Shown here in pieces: positions 17,344 through 27,186 of a DNA stretch of 64,000 nt (positions are counted from its first letter, which is position 1; every line of letters starts with the position of its first letter). The notes under the pieces are model-generated. The model searched no databases. It saw nothing but the letters and a program-made list of their open reading frames with translations, and was not told the origin of the DNA. The stretch lies in the NCBI RefSeq assembly GCF_020297055.1, contig NZ_JAIXCQ010000002.1, forward strand, positions 310,001-374,000, read 5' to 3'. The translations under genes were made by a program, and so were the position numbers. Source of the stretch: Isoptericola luteus (GTDB lineage: Bacteria > Actinomycetota > Actinomycetes > Actinomycetales > Cellulomonadaceae).

Positions 17344-18084
17344 ATGAACGACCACGGCGACACCGGATGGGCCCACGGCCCGCTCGTCGGCTTCGACACG
17401 GAGACCACGGGCGTGGACGTCACCCGCGACCGGATCGTCACGGCGGCCGTGGTCGTGCGCGCGCCCGGCCGGCACACCGACGTGCGGACCTGGCTGCTCG
17501 ACCCGGGCGTCGAGATCCCCACCGAGGCCACCGCCATCCACGGCATCACGACGGCGCACGCGCGCGGGCGCGGACGCCCCCCGGCCGGGGCGCTCGACGA
17601 GATCGCCCGCAGCCTCGTCTCGCACCTGCGGGCCGGCACCCCGCTCGTGGCCTACAACGCGACGTTCGACCTGTCGCTGCTGGACGTCGAGCTCGCGCGG
17701 CACGGCCTCGCGACGCTCGCCGAACGCCTCGGGCGCCCCGTCGCGCCGGTGCTGGACCCGCTGGTGCTCGACCGTTGGCTCGACGGCGGGCGGGAGGGCA
17801 AGCGCCGGCTCGGCGACCTGTGCGCCCTGTACGGCATCGCGGGCGACCTCGCGCTGCACACGGCCGACGTCGACGTGCTCGCCACGCTCGACGTGCTCGA
17901 CGCCCAGCTCGTGCGGCACCCGCACCTGCGGGGCGTCGCTCTCGACGCGCTGCACGCCGCACAGGCCGGCGCCTACCGCCGCTGGGCGCAGCGGGTCAAC
18001 GCCGAGCGCGCCGCCGAGGCCGTGCCCCGGCCGCCCGCCCCGGTCGCCTGGCCCGCCGACCGCGTCGCCGCGGTGGCTCGCTGA
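17344..18084 (+). CDS. DEDDh 3'-5' exonuclease (DnaQ-like)
   Basis: The 246-aa protein has the DnaQ/RNase T exonuclease domain: ExoI GFDTETTGVD (catalytic D18, E20), ExoII YNATFDLSLL (Asp about 107) and ExoIII HTADVDVLATLDVL with His and Asp. It is close to the stand-alone epsilon-like 3'-5' exonucleases of actinobacteria and may act in repair or nucleic acid turnover. It is not fused to a polymerase or UvrC module. ATG 17344 follows a purine-rich GAGAGGA site. It lies divergent from guaB3 (123 bp) and converges on guaB (21 bp between stops). Confidence 0.92.
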   Translation: MNDHGDTGWAHGPLVGFDTETTGVDVTRDRIVTAAVVVRAPGRHTDVRTWLLDPGVEIPTEATAIHGITTAHARGRGRPPAGALDEIARSLVSHLRAGTPLVAYNATFDLSLLDVELARHGLATLAERLGRPVAPVLDPLVLDRWLDGGREGKRRLGDLCALYGIAGDLALHTADVDVLATLDVLDAQLVRHPHLRGVALDALHAAQAGAYRRWAQRVNAERAAEAVPRPPAPVAWPADRVAAVAR

Positions 18085-18105
18085 GCCGCGCGGGCCCGCG
18101 GAGCC

Positions 18106-19632
<1,527 letters not shown>

Positions 19633-19704
19633 CTACGGTCCCCGCGCACCCCTCATCCGGGGGCTCGACGGGTGGGACGCCTCACCGCCGCCCGGTGCCG
19701 GGCG

Positions 19705-20838
19705 TCACCCCACGACGGCGAGCACCTCGTGGAGCATGCCGGTGAACGACCGGACCCGCTGCACCGTCGGGGCGAGCGGCAGCTCGCTGGCCGCGTCGTC
19801 GCGGCGCAGGCCGACGACGATCGGCAGGTCGGGGAAGCCCTCGTGCACGGCGTGCACGACGTCGAGGTCCGGTCGCCGCTGCGTCGTGGCCAGCACGAGC
19901 GCGGCGGGCCGCACCATCGTCACGAGCTCCAGAGCGCGGTGGGTGTTGGCCGGGCCCGTGACGATCCGGGCCGTGGCGCGCTTCGCGGTCAGCGACGCGG
20001 CCAGCGCGTGCGCCGACAGCGGGACCACCTCGTCCGGGGCGGCGAAGATCAGCACGATGTTGCGCATGCGGCTCGGGTGGTTGGCCGGGGGCGCACCGCC
20101 GGCGACCGTCGCCTGCTCGAACGCCTCGGTGAAGTCCCGCAGCGCTCCCAGGGCGGCGGTGGCGAGCACGACCTCGGGCACGGCACCCGGCCCGGCGAGC
20201 ACGGTCCGCTGGGCGACCCGCTGCCAGGCCGGCTCCACGACGTGCACCCACCACGCGGCCGGGTCCCCGTGCGCGGGGATCCGCAGCAGCTCGTCGCAGC
20301 GCGCCTGGTCGTAGGCGAGGGTCGCGTCGACCACGGCGGACACCCGTGCGGAAGCGCTCCCAGCCCCAGTCCCCTCGGACCGGCCGGGCCCGCTGGACGA
20401 CCCCGCTCCGCCGCCCGGGAGCGCGCGCAGGTGCGCCCGCCCCTGCCGGGTGCCGGGCTCCTCGGCGGACGCGGCGTCCTCGGCGTGCTCGGTGTCCCGC
20501 TCCTGCCCGCCCTCGGGCTCAGGATCCGGCCCGCCGGCCCGGTCGGCGGCGGCCTCGAGCTCGTCCACCCCGGCCTTGAGCGCGGCCTCGGCCGCGTCGA
20601 CGGGCGCAACCCCTTCGAGCGTCAGCCGGCGCATGACGAGCAGGCGCGCCACGTCTTCCGGCGTGTAGCGACGGTGCGAACCAGCGGTGCGCGCCGAGGG
20701 GCCCAGCCCGTAGCGACGGTCCCACGTGCGCAGCGTCGCGGGAGCAACTCCCAGGCGCCGGGCGACCGCTGCGACGGCGAGGCCAGGACTCGACGCGCGA
20801 GACCCGTCCCCCTGCGGGACGGGTCGAGAGGTGGTCAT
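19705..20838 (-). CDS. MerR-family regulator with B12-binding-like C-terminal domain
   Basis: The 377-aa protein has an N-terminal MerR helix-turn-helix (AVAAVARRLGVAPATLRTWDRRYGLGPS, then SHRRYTPEDVARLL), a Glu/Gly/Ser-rich linker (about 105-170), a helical segment (WVHVVEPAWQRVAQR) and a Rossmann-like C-terminal domain (RNIVLIFAAPDEVVPLSAHALAASL ... ATARIVTGP ... PAALVLATTQ). This is the LitR/CarH architecture. The cobalamin His-ligand motifs (E-x-H, D-x-H-x-x-G) are not visible, so it may sense another ligand or act by protein contacts. ATG 20838 fits the helix-turn-helix; the frame extends to 20916. Target genes are unknown. Confidence 0.82.
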   Translation of the reverse strand: MTTSRPVPQGDGSRASSPGLAVAAVARRLGVAPATLRTWDRRYGLGPSARTAGSHRRYTPEDVARLLVMRRLTLEGVAPVDAAEAALKAGVDELEAAADRAGGPDPEPEGGQERDTEHAEDAASAEEPGTRQGRAHLRALPGGGAGSSSGPGRSEGTGAGSASARVSAVVDATLAYDQARCDELLRIPAHGDPAAWWVHVVEPAWQRVAQRTVLAGPGAVPEVVLATAALGALRDFTEAFEQATVAGGAPPANHPSRMRNIVLIFAAPDEVVPLSAHALAASLTAKRATARIVTGPANTHRALELVTMVRPAALVLATTQRRPDLDVVHAVHEGFPDLPIVVGLRRDDAASELPLAPTVQRVRSFTGMLHEVLAVVG

Positions 20839-21006
20839 GCCCTCGATTCTGCCGAGAGGACCGACACGTCGCCACCGCGCCAGGGCGCATGCCGCGATAC
20901 TTCGCCAAACTCGCACACAAAGCCGTTCAGAACCCGTTCGAACCGATTCGTGCCTGACTCAGAGGTTGAACACTGAACGATTCATCGTTGCTGGAAAGAG
21001 ACCCTT

Positions 21007-21037
21007 GAACAACTTCTGCACAACTTGTAGGTTGTTC
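21007..21037. promoter_or_regulatory. Inverted repeat GAACAAC - 17 nt - GTTGTTC upstream of the whiB-type gene
   Basis: GAACAAC (21007-21013) and GTTGTTC (21031-21037) are exact inverse copies, ending 3 nt before the ATG at 21041. The enclosed region contains a direct ACAACTT repeat. The whole stretch from about 20910 to 21040 is markedly less GC-rich than its surroundings, as expected for a promoter. It may be an operator or a leader hairpin over the ribosome site; no standard -35/-10 pair was pinned down. Confidence 0.45.
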
Positions 21038-21040
21038 GCC

Positions 21041-21331
21041 ATGACGGAGATCTCACGACTGCCCGGCCCGGTGATGGAGCTGTGGGAGTGGCAGTACCAA
21101 GGAGCATGCAGGGACACCGACGACACCCTCTTCTTCCACCCCGAGGGTGAGCGCGGCTCGACGCGCCGGCGCCGCGCAGAGGCCGCCAAGGCGATCTGCC
21201 GCAGCTGCCCCGTGATGATGGAGTGCCGCGAGCAGTCGCTGCGCGTCCGCGAGCCGTACGGCGTGTGGGGCGGGCTCAGCGAGGACGAGCGGTCCGCCAT
21301 CCTCGCCGGCACCACCCGCAAGACCGGTTGA
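21041..21331 (+). CDS. WhiB-family iron-sulfur transcriptional regulator
   Basis: The 96-aa protein is a WhiB-like factor, a family restricted to actinobacteria and their phages. Four cysteines bind a [4Fe-4S] cluster (C23, C53, C56, C62; pattern CRSCPVMMEC), followed by the turn GVWGG (74-78) and a basic C-terminus TTRKTG for DNA or sigma-factor contact. ATG 21041 fits the conserved start region. Such proteins respond to redox or nitric oxide and control development, stress or cell-envelope genes; the exact subfamily cannot be fixed. It converges with groES across a cluster of three hairpins. Confidence 0.95.
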   Translation: MTEISRLPGPVMELWEWQYQGACRDTDDTLFFHPEGERGSTRRRRAEAAKAICRSCPVMMECREQSLRVREPYGVWGGLSEDERSAILAGTTRKTG

Positions 21332-21347
21332 CGCGCAGACGCACGAA

Positions 21348-21434
21348 GGCCCCGCACCGGGATCGGTGCAGGGCCTGCGTGTCCGGCGGGTGCGCCGCCG
21401 GGCGGCGCACGTGCCGCGGGTCGTCAGACGACCC
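21348..21434. terminator. Three tandem hairpins between convergent whiB-type gene and groES
   Basis: Hairpin 1: GGCCC-C-GCACCG (21348-21359) pairs with CGGTGC-A-GGGCC (21364-21375), loop GGAT. Hairpin 2: GTGCGCCG (21390-21397) with CGGCGCAC (21403-21410). Hairpin 3: GGGTCGT (21418-21424) with ACGACCC (21428-21434), loop CAG. Placement between two stop codons fits a bidirectional terminator block without obvious T tails. Confidence 0.7.
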
Positions 21435-21446
21435 GGTGGAGCGTCG

Positions 21447-21743
21447 TCAGGCGACGACGACGGCGAGGATGTCGCGCGCGGACAGGACGAGGTAGTCCTC
21501 ACCGGCGTACTTGACCTCGGTGCCGCCGTACTTGCTGTAGATCACCTTGTCGCCGACCTTGACGTCGACCGGGACGCGGTTGCCCTTGTCGTCGAAGCGG
21601 CCGTCGCCCACGGCCAGGACCTCGCCCTCCTGGGGCTTCTCCTTGGCGGTGTCCGGGATGACCAGGCCGGAAGCGGTCGTGGTCTCGGCCTCGATGGCCT
21701 TGACGACGATCCGGTCCTCGAGCGGCTTGATGGGGACCGACAC
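21447..21743 (-). CDS. groES: Co-chaperonin GroES
   Basis: GroES caps the GroEL folding chamber. The 98-aa protein has [17 protein letters not shown] at the N-terminus, the mobile-loop region [28 protein letters not shown], and the C-terminal [34 protein letters not shown]. It stands alone: downstream on its strand comes only the convergent whiB-type gene, so groEL must lie elsewhere. About 126 bp upstream sits a CIRCE element, so heat-shock control by HrcA is likely. Confidence 0.98.
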   Translation of the reverse strand: MSVPIKPLEDRIVVKAIEAETTTASGLVIPDTAKEKPQEGEVLAVGDGRFDDKGNRVPVDVKVGDKVIYSKYGGTEVKYAGEDYLVLSARDILAVVVA

Positions 21744-21868
21744 GTCGGACCTCCTTGTTTCGCAGTGCGGGATGGACTTGCTGATTGACCAGGTCGCGTC
21801 CGAGGGCTGGCCGTCGTCGCGGGTGCCGGTGACAGCCTGCGGTCGCTGACGACAAATCTAGGCAGCCG

Positions 21869-21895
21869 TTAGCACTCTGACAAGTCGAGTGCCAG
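21869..21895. promoter_or_regulatory. CIRCE element (HrcA operator) upstream of groES
   Basis: TTAGCACTC (21869-21877), 9-nt spacer, GAGTGCCAG (21887-21895). The consensus is TTAGCACTC-N9-GAGTGCTAA; the left arm is perfect and the right arm differs at two of nine positions. It lies 126 bp upstream of the groES start and 45 bp before the divergent methyltransferase gene, so both genes could be affected by HrcA binding. Confidence 0.9.
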
Positions 21896-21939
21896 CAGTT
21901 CGCCGAGGGCGTCACGTCCGGGTCTGACACGATGGCCCG

Positions 21940-23163
21940 ATGGACGCCCCCTCGCTCACCAAGCTGCTCAGTCCGCAGGGGTGGGCCCTGGTCAACTCGC
22001 TGCCGCCGTACGACGAGAAGCAGGCGATGGCGCTGGCGATGCGGCTGCGCGCCGAGGGCGTCGACCCGGACCTCGCGGCGGCGGCCCTCACCCAGTCCAG
22101 GCTGCGGGCGAAGGCACGCGCCAAGCTCGGGGACTTCGCCGACGGCATGCTGTTCACCGCCGACGGCGTCGAGCAGGCGACGCGGCTCGTCGTCGCCGCC
22201 CTGCACGCCCGGCGCTATCTCGCAGCGGGCGTCACCAAGGTCGCCGACCTCACCACCGGCGTCGGTGCCGACGCGCTCGCGTTCGCCGGCACGGGGCTCC
22301 GCGTGCTCGCCACCGACGTCGACGAGGTCACCGCCGCCGTCGCCACCGTCAACCTGCGGCACTTCCCCGAGGCCGAGGTGCGGCACGCCGACGGCCTGTC
22401 CCTCGACCTCGTGGCCGAGGGGGTGGACGGCGTGTACGCCGACCCCGCCCGGCGCACCCGCGGGGGCAGGCGGGTGTTCGACCCCGCCGCCTACGCTCCC
22501 CCGCTCGACGCCGTGTGGGCGCTGCGCGACCAGGTCCCAGCGCTCGGCATCAAGGTCGGCCCCGGCATCCCGCACCCGGGGCTGCCCGCCGACGCCGAGA
22601 CGCAGTGGGTCTCCGTCGACGGGGACGTCGTGGAGGCGGGCCTGTGGTTCGGTCCCCTCGCCCCCGACGGCCCCGGGCGGTCCGCGCTCGTCCTCGCCAC
22701 CGCCGGCGGCACCACCACCTCCCGGCTGCTGCGGTCGGGCGGCGACGACGACCTCGCGCCCGACGTGGGCGCCGTCGGCGCGTACCTCTACGAGCCCGAC
22801 GGCGCCGTCATCCGCGCCGGCCTGGTCGCGCACGCAACCGCCGAGCTCGGCGGGCGGCTGCTCGACCGGACCATCGCGTACGTCACGACGGACGCCCCGG
22901 CCCCCGCGCCCGACGACGCCACCGCACCGCTCGCCACCGGCTACCGGGTGCTCGACGTCATGGGCTTCAGCCTCAAGCGGCTCAAGGCCTATCTGCGCGA
23001 GCGCGGCGTCGGGCGGCTCACCGTCAAGAAGCGCGGCACCGCCGTCACCCCGGAGCAGCTCCGGTCCCAGCTCGCGCTCAAGGGGGACGCGGAGGCGACG
23101 CTCGTGCTCACGCGGATCGCGGGCGCGCAGCACGTGCTCGTCGTCGAGCCCCTCGCCGGCTGA
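21940..23163 (+). CDS. Class I SAM-dependent methyltransferase with THUMP-like C-terminal domain
   Basis: The 407-aa protein has a Rossmann methyltransferase core: motif I VADLTTGVGADALAFAG (about 105-121), acidic strand end VLATDVDE, and YADPARRTRGGRRVFDP in place of the usual NPPY motif, placing it with the THUMP-like RNA methyltransferase-related group common in actinobacteria. The C-terminal domain (from about 330; GFSLKRLKAYLRERGVGRLTVKKRGTAVTPEQLRSQL) matches the THUMP-like domain. An RNA substrate is plausible but unproven. It begins 45 bp beyond the CIRCE element, divergent from groES. Confidence 0.87.
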   Translation: MDAPSLTKLLSPQGWALVNSLPPYDEKQAMALAMRLRAEGVDPDLAAAALTQSRLRAKARAKLGDFADGMLFTADGVEQATRLVVAALHARRYLAAGVTKVADLTTGVGADALAFAGTGLRVLATDVDEVTAAVATVNLRHFPEAEVRHADGLSLDLVAEGVDGVYADPARRTRGGRRVFDPAAYAPPLDAVWALRDQVPALGIKVGPGIPHPGLPADAETQWVSVDGDVVEAGLWFGPLAPDGPGRSALVLATAGGTTTSRLLRSGGDDDLAPDVGAVGAYLYEPDGAVIRAGLVAHATAELGGRLLDRTIAYVTTDAPAPAPDDATAPLATGYRVLDVMGFSLKRLKAYLRERGVGRLTVKKRGTAVTPEQLRSQLALKGDAEATLVLTRIAGAQHVLVVEPLAG

Positions 23164-23213
23164 GCCCACGTTCGACAGGCTCCGGGGCGGGTGCTCGTGG
23201 AAGCATTGCCCGC

Positions 23214-24368
23214 ATGGTGCTGGAATACGCCCGCTCGGCCCGGTCGAGCGTCGGGCTGGAGTGGGAGCTCGCCCTGGTCGACGCCGACTCCGGCACCCTG
23301 CGACAGGTCGGCCCGGCGGTGATCGAGTCCGTCGCGGACGACGTGCGGCACCGCTTCGTCAAGCCGGAGTTCCTGCGCAACACCGTGGAGGTGATCAGCG
23401 ACGTGCGGCGCACCGTGGGCGAGGCGATCACGGACCTCGAGCGCGGGATCGCCGCCGTCCACGACGCGACCGGCCCGATGCGGGTGGACCTCATGGGGGC
23501 GGGCACCCACCCGTTCGCGCACTGGTCCCAGCAGAAGGTCACCGACAAGCAGCGGTACGCCACCGTGGTCGACCGCGCCCAGGTGTGGGGGCGCCAGCAG
23601 ATCGTCTACGGCGTGCACGCGCACGTGGGGATCGAGGACCGGGCCAAGGTGCTGCCGATCGTCAGCTCGCTGCTCGTGTACCTGCCCTACCTCCAGGCGC
23701 TGTCGGCGTCCTCGCCGTACTTCGGCGGCGACGACACGGGCTACGCGTCGATGCGGGCCATGATCTTCCAGCAGCTGCCCACGGCCGGGCTGCCCTACCA
23801 GTTCACGGACTGGTCCCAGCTCGAGCGGTACACCGACGACCTGCTCCGCACGGGCGTCATCGACGACTTCACGGAGGTGCGCTGGGACGTGCGGCCGGCG
23901 CCGCACTTCGGGACGATCGAGGTGCGGGTCTGCGACGGCACGTCGAACACCCTGGAGCTCGCCGCGCTCGGGGCGCTCGTGCACTGCCTCGTGGAGCACC
24001 TGTCGACGCTGCTCGACGACGGGAGCCCGCTGCCGACCATGCCGCCCTGGTTCGTGCACGAGAACAAGTGGCGGGCCGCCCGCTACGGCACCGACGCCAT
24101 CATCATCCTCGACGACGCCGGGAACGAGGAGCTGATCACCGACGCGCTCCCCCGCCTGCTCACGACGCTCGAGCCCGTCGCGGACCGGCTGGGCTGCGCC
24201 GCCGAGCTCGACGGCGTGCGCGAGATCACGCGGTGCGGCGCGTCCTACCAGCGCCAGCGGGCCGTCGCGGCCGCGCACGGCGGCGCCGGCCCCGAGGCGC
24301 TGGAGGCAGTGGTCGCGTCGCTCGTCGCCGAGCTGCACGCCGGTCGCCCGCTCCGGGCGGCCGGGTAG
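23214..24368 (+). CDS. Carboxylate-amine ligase, glutamate-cysteine ligase family 2 (YbdK type)
   Basis: The 384-aa protein fits the GCS2/YbdK family: SVGLEWELALVD (metal/nucleotide Glu residues near 13-22), FLRNTVEVISDV, GAGTHPFAHWSQQKVT, IVYGVHAHVGI, ALSASSPYFGGDDTGYASMRAMIFQQLPTAGLP and the C-terminal WRAARYGTDA. These ATP-dependent ligases join a carboxylate to an amine; E. coli YbdK has weak glutamate-cysteine ligase activity. Actinobacteria normally make mycothiol rather than glutathione, so the true product is uncertain. Its stop codon abuts the stop of the convergent methyltransferase gene with no gap. Confidence 0.93.
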   Translation: MVLEYARSARSSVGLEWELALVDADSGTLRQVGPAVIESVADDVRHRFVKPEFLRNTVEVISDVRRTVGEAITDLERGIAAVHDATGPMRVDLMGAGTHPFAHWSQQKVTDKQRYATVVDRAQVWGRQQIVYGVHAHVGIEDRAKVLPIVSSLLVYLPYLQALSASSPYFGGDDTGYASMRAMIFQQLPTAGLPYQFTDWSQLERYTDDLLRTGVIDDFTEVRWDVRPAPHFGTIEVRVCDGTSNTLELAALGALVHCLVEHLSTLLDDGSPLPTMPPWFVHENKWRAARYGTDAIIILDDAGNEELITDALPRLLTTLEPVADRLGCAAELDGVREITRCGASYQRQRAVAAAHGGAGPEALEAVVASLVAELHAGRPLRAAG

Positions 24369-25325
24369 CTACACCCGCTCGAAGTCCCACACGATCAGGA
24401 CCGGGCTCTCGGCGTAGGCCGCACCGGCCGCCGCCTCGACCCAGGTCATCATCTCCCACACGTCCGGCGGCCTGGTCCGGTCCGCGACCTCGGTCGGCGC
24501 GTCGGGGTCGAAACCACCGGCCCCGCCGTCCGCCCGCGCGGTGAACTCGCGGCCCTCGTCGACGTCGTCGGCCCCGCCCCCGGCGTACTCGCGGCAGAAC
24601 CGCGGCGCCAGACCGACCGGCAGGGCCGCCTGGAGGTACTCGCTCGTGGCGTGGTACCAGTTCGGGATGTACCCGAACGTGCCGTCCGCCCCTTCCACGA
24701 GCGGGTAGAGCGGCGAGCCGACGTAGAACCCGCGCGTGTCGGAGACGACGAGGTGGCCGCCCGGGCGCAGCACCCGTGCCAGCTCCGCGAACACCGGCCC
24801 GAGGTCCCGCACGTGGGAGAGGGCGAGCGTGACGAGGACCAGGTCGGCGGAGGCGTCGGCCAGCGGCAGGTCACGCAGGTCCGCCTCGGCGAAGTGCGCT
24901 CCCGGCACCTTGGCCCGGGCGATCTCGAGCATGTCCGGCGAGGTGTCGAACGCGAGCACCTCGTGTCCCTGCCCCACGAGCCAGGCCGTGTGGCGGCCCG
25001 TGCCGCACGCCGCGTCGACCGCGACGCCGCGGGGCAGGCCCTCCATCAGCGGTCGGACGAGCGGCTCCTCCGTCCCCCAGAACCCGTTCGGGCCGTCGTA
25101 CCTCGGCGCCCAGTGCCGGTAGCCGACCCGGGTGTCGATCGGCGGGACGTCGCGGCCGGGGCCGAAGCGGTCGGCGGCGTCGAGCAGCGCCCGGACGTCG
25201 GCCAGCCGCGCCTCGACGAACGCGCGGTCGTGCTCGCCGGCGAAGGCGCGCATAAGCGCCACGCCCTGGAGCCCGACGAGATAGGCGAGCGGGTGCTGGT
25301 AGATGCTGGGCCGCGTGTCCGTCAC
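24369..25325 (-). CDS. Class I SAM-dependent methyltransferase
   Basis: The 318-aa protein has the methyltransferase type-11 core: motif I VAVDAACGTGRHTAWLVGQGHEV (about 112-134), acidic FDTSPDML, LRDLPLADASADLVLVTLALSHVRD, and LARVLRPGGHLVVSD. The C-terminal DVWEMMTWVEAAAGAAY contributes to an unidentified substrate pocket. GTG 25325 is the likely start; the open frame runs on to 25484. Substrate unknown; the N-terminal helical region (YLVGLQGVALMRAFAGEHDRAFVEARL) occurs in several actinobacterial homologues of this type. It abuts the GCS2 gene tail to tail. Confidence 0.88.
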   Translation of the reverse strand: MTDTRPSIYQHPLAYLVGLQGVALMRAFAGEHDRAFVEARLADVRALLDAADRFGPGRDVPPIDTRVGYRHWAPRYDGPNGFWGTEEPLVRPLMEGLPRGVAVDAACGTGRHTAWLVGQGHEVLAFDTSPDMLEIARAKVPGAHFAEADLRDLPLADASADLVLVTLALSHVRDLGPVFAELARVLRPGGHLVVSDTRGFYVGSPLYPLVEGADGTFGYIPNWYHATSEYLQAALPVGLAPRFCREYAGGGADDVDEGREFTARADGGAGGFDPDAPTEVADRTRPPDVWEMMTWVEAAAGAAYAESPVLIVWDFERV

Positions 25326-25410
25326 GCCGGCCACGCTAGCGACGGCCGCGCCGGTCTCCCAGGGCTTTCCCGGGGGCGCGCGGCCGACCCTCGGACGGGC
25401 CGGGCCCGCG

Positions 25411-26463
25411 TCAGACGGTGATCGTGGACATCGGCATCGAGGAGTCGACGCCGATGTCCAGGTCCGAGGGCGCCACCCCCGCACGCACGACGGCGGACCC
25501 GAGCGCGGCGATCATCGCCCCGTTGTCCGTGCAGTAGCGGATCGGCGGGATGCGCAGGTCGATCCCGGCCTCGGCGCACCGCTGCGCCGCGAGCTCCCGG
25601 AGCTGGCTGTTCGCGGAGAACCCGCCGCCGATGACGAGCGTGTCGACCTCGTGCGCACGGCACGCGGCGATCGTCTTCGCCGTGAGCACGTCGGCCACGG
25701 CCACCGCGAACGACGCCGCGACGTCGGCGGTCGGGATCTCCCGGCCGGAGTCGACGCACGCCTCGATCCAGCGCGCGACGGCCGTCTTGAGCCCGGAGAA
25801 CGAGAAGTCGTAGGCGTGCTTCGCCTGGTCCTTGGCAGCGGTGAGGCCGCGCGGGAAGCGGATCGCCTCGGGGTCGCCGGCGCGGGCGAGACGGTCCACG
25901 TGCGGCCCGCCCGGATAGGGCAGGCCGAGCAGCCGGCCGACCTTGTCGAACGCCTCGCCGGCCGCGTCGTCGAGCGTGGACCCCAGCTCCGTCACGGACA
26001 TCGCGACGTCGTCCACCAGCATGAGCGTGCTGTGCCCGCCCGAGACGACGAGCGCCATGGTGCGACCCGGGAACGGGCCGTCGACGAGCTGGTTCACGGC
26101 AGCGTGGCCGATGACGTGATTGACCCCGTACAGGGGCCGGTTCAGCCCGATCGCCAGCGCCTTCGCGGCCGAGGCGCCGATCGTCAGGGGCCCCACGAGC
26201 CCCGGACCGGCGGTGACGGCGATCGCGTCCACCTGCGACAGGTCGACGTCCGCCTCGGACATCGCCCGGCGGATGGTGGGGACCATCGCCTCGAGGTGGG
26301 CGCGGCTGGCCACCTCCGGGATGATGCCGCCGTAGCGGGCGTGCTCGTCCATCGAGCTCGCCACCGCGTCGAAGAGCAGCTCGTCCCCACGGACGAGCGC
26401 GACGCCCGTCTCGTCGCAGGACGTCTCGATGCCGAGGACGAGGGGGTCACCACCGGATGCCAT
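25411..26463 (-). CDS. tsaD: tRNA N6-adenosine threonylcarbamoyltransferase TsaD
   Basis: TsaD transfers the threonylcarbamoyl group to A37 of ANN-decoding tRNAs (t6A), working with TsaB and TsaE, which are also encoded here. The 350-aa ASKHA protein shows [16 protein letters not shown], the metal-binding [10 protein letters not shown] (His pair near 110-115), [43 protein letters not shown] and the Asp in [14 protein letters not shown] 26463 gives the family length. It is separated from tsaB/tsaE by the nitroreductase and sulfurtransferase genes. Confidence 0.97.
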   Translation of the reverse strand: MASGGDPLVLGIETSCDETGVALVRGDELLFDAVASSMDEHARYGGIIPEVASRAHLEAMVPTIRRAMSEADVDLSQVDAIAVTAGPGLVGPLTIGASAAKALAIGLNRPLYGVNHVIGHAAVNQLVDGPFPGRTMALVVSGGHSTLMLVDDVAMSVTELGSTLDDAAGEAFDKVGRLLGLPYPGGPHVDRLARAGDPEAIRFPRGLTAAKDQAKHAYDFSFSGLKTAVARWIEACVDSGREIPTADVAASFAVAVADVLTAKTIAACRAHEVDTLVIGGGFSANSQLRELAAQRCAEAGIDLRIPPIRYCTDNGAMIAALGSAVVRAGVAPSDLDIGVDSSMPMSTITV

Positions 26464-26565
26464 GGCCCCATGATCGCATCGCGTCGGACGCGGCCCGGCA
26501 CCGGTGTGCGGTACGTCACGCGGGATCGAGGAATCATGCGAATGCATCGACATGTTCAGCCAGGC

Positions 26566-27186
26566 ATGACCGAGACCATGATCCACCCGGGCCCTCTCGC
26601 CGTCGGCGACGACGTGGCGGACCGCCTCTTCCGCACCGCCCGCACCACCTCGCAGTTCACCGACGAGCCGGTGACCGACGAGCAGCTCGAGGCGGCGTGG
26701 GGCCTGGCCAAGTTCGGCCCCACCGCCATGAACACGCTGCCGCTACGCGTCCTCGTGGTGCGGTCCGCCGAGGCCTGCGAGCGCCTCGCCGCCCACATGA
26801 ACGACGGCAACAAGGACCGCGTCCTGGGCGCCCCCGTCTCCCTCGTGCTCGCCGCCGACCCGGCGTTCCACGAGCACCTCGACTACCTCTTCCCCGCTGT
26901 CTCCGGCGTCAAGGAGCAGCTCGCCCCCGCCGTCGAGGCGCGTGAGGCCATGGCCCGCAAGAGCGCCCTGATCCAGGCCGGCTACCTCATCGTCGGCCTG
27001 CGCGCCGCGGGCCTGGCCGCCGGGCCGATGGACGGCATGGACTTCGACGGTGCCGACGCCGAGTTCTTCGGCGAGACCGGCTGGAAGTCGCTCCTGGTCG
27101 TCAACGTCGGTCACGCCGAGGGTGAGGGCACCTCGTACCCGCGCGGCCCGCGGCTGAGCTTCGAGCAGGTCACCGAGGTCCTCTGA
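26566..27186 (+). CDS. Nitroreductase-family protein, malonic semialdehyde reductase (RutE/YdfG-like group)
   Basis: The 206-aa FMN-dependent nitroreductase-fold protein shows [49 protein letters not shown] near the start, [32 protein letters not shown] and a C-terminal [13 protein letters not shown]. This matches the RutE-like group, which reduces malonic semialdehyde to 3-hydroxypropionate, though the specific substrate here is not provable. ATG 26566 is chosen. The long antisense sulfurtransferase frame overlaps most of this gene (26743-27186), which is unusual (see findings). Confidence 0.9.
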   Translation: MTETMIHPGPLAVGDDVADRLFRTARTTSQFTDEPVTDEQLEAAWGLAKFGPTAMNTLPLRVLVVRSAEACERLAAHMNDGNKDRVLGAPVSLVLAADPAFHEHLDYLFPAVSGVKEQLAPAVEAREAMARKSALIQAGYLIVGLRAAGLAAGPMDGMDFDGADAEFFGETGWKSLLVVNVGHAEGEGTSYPRGPRLSFEQVTEVL

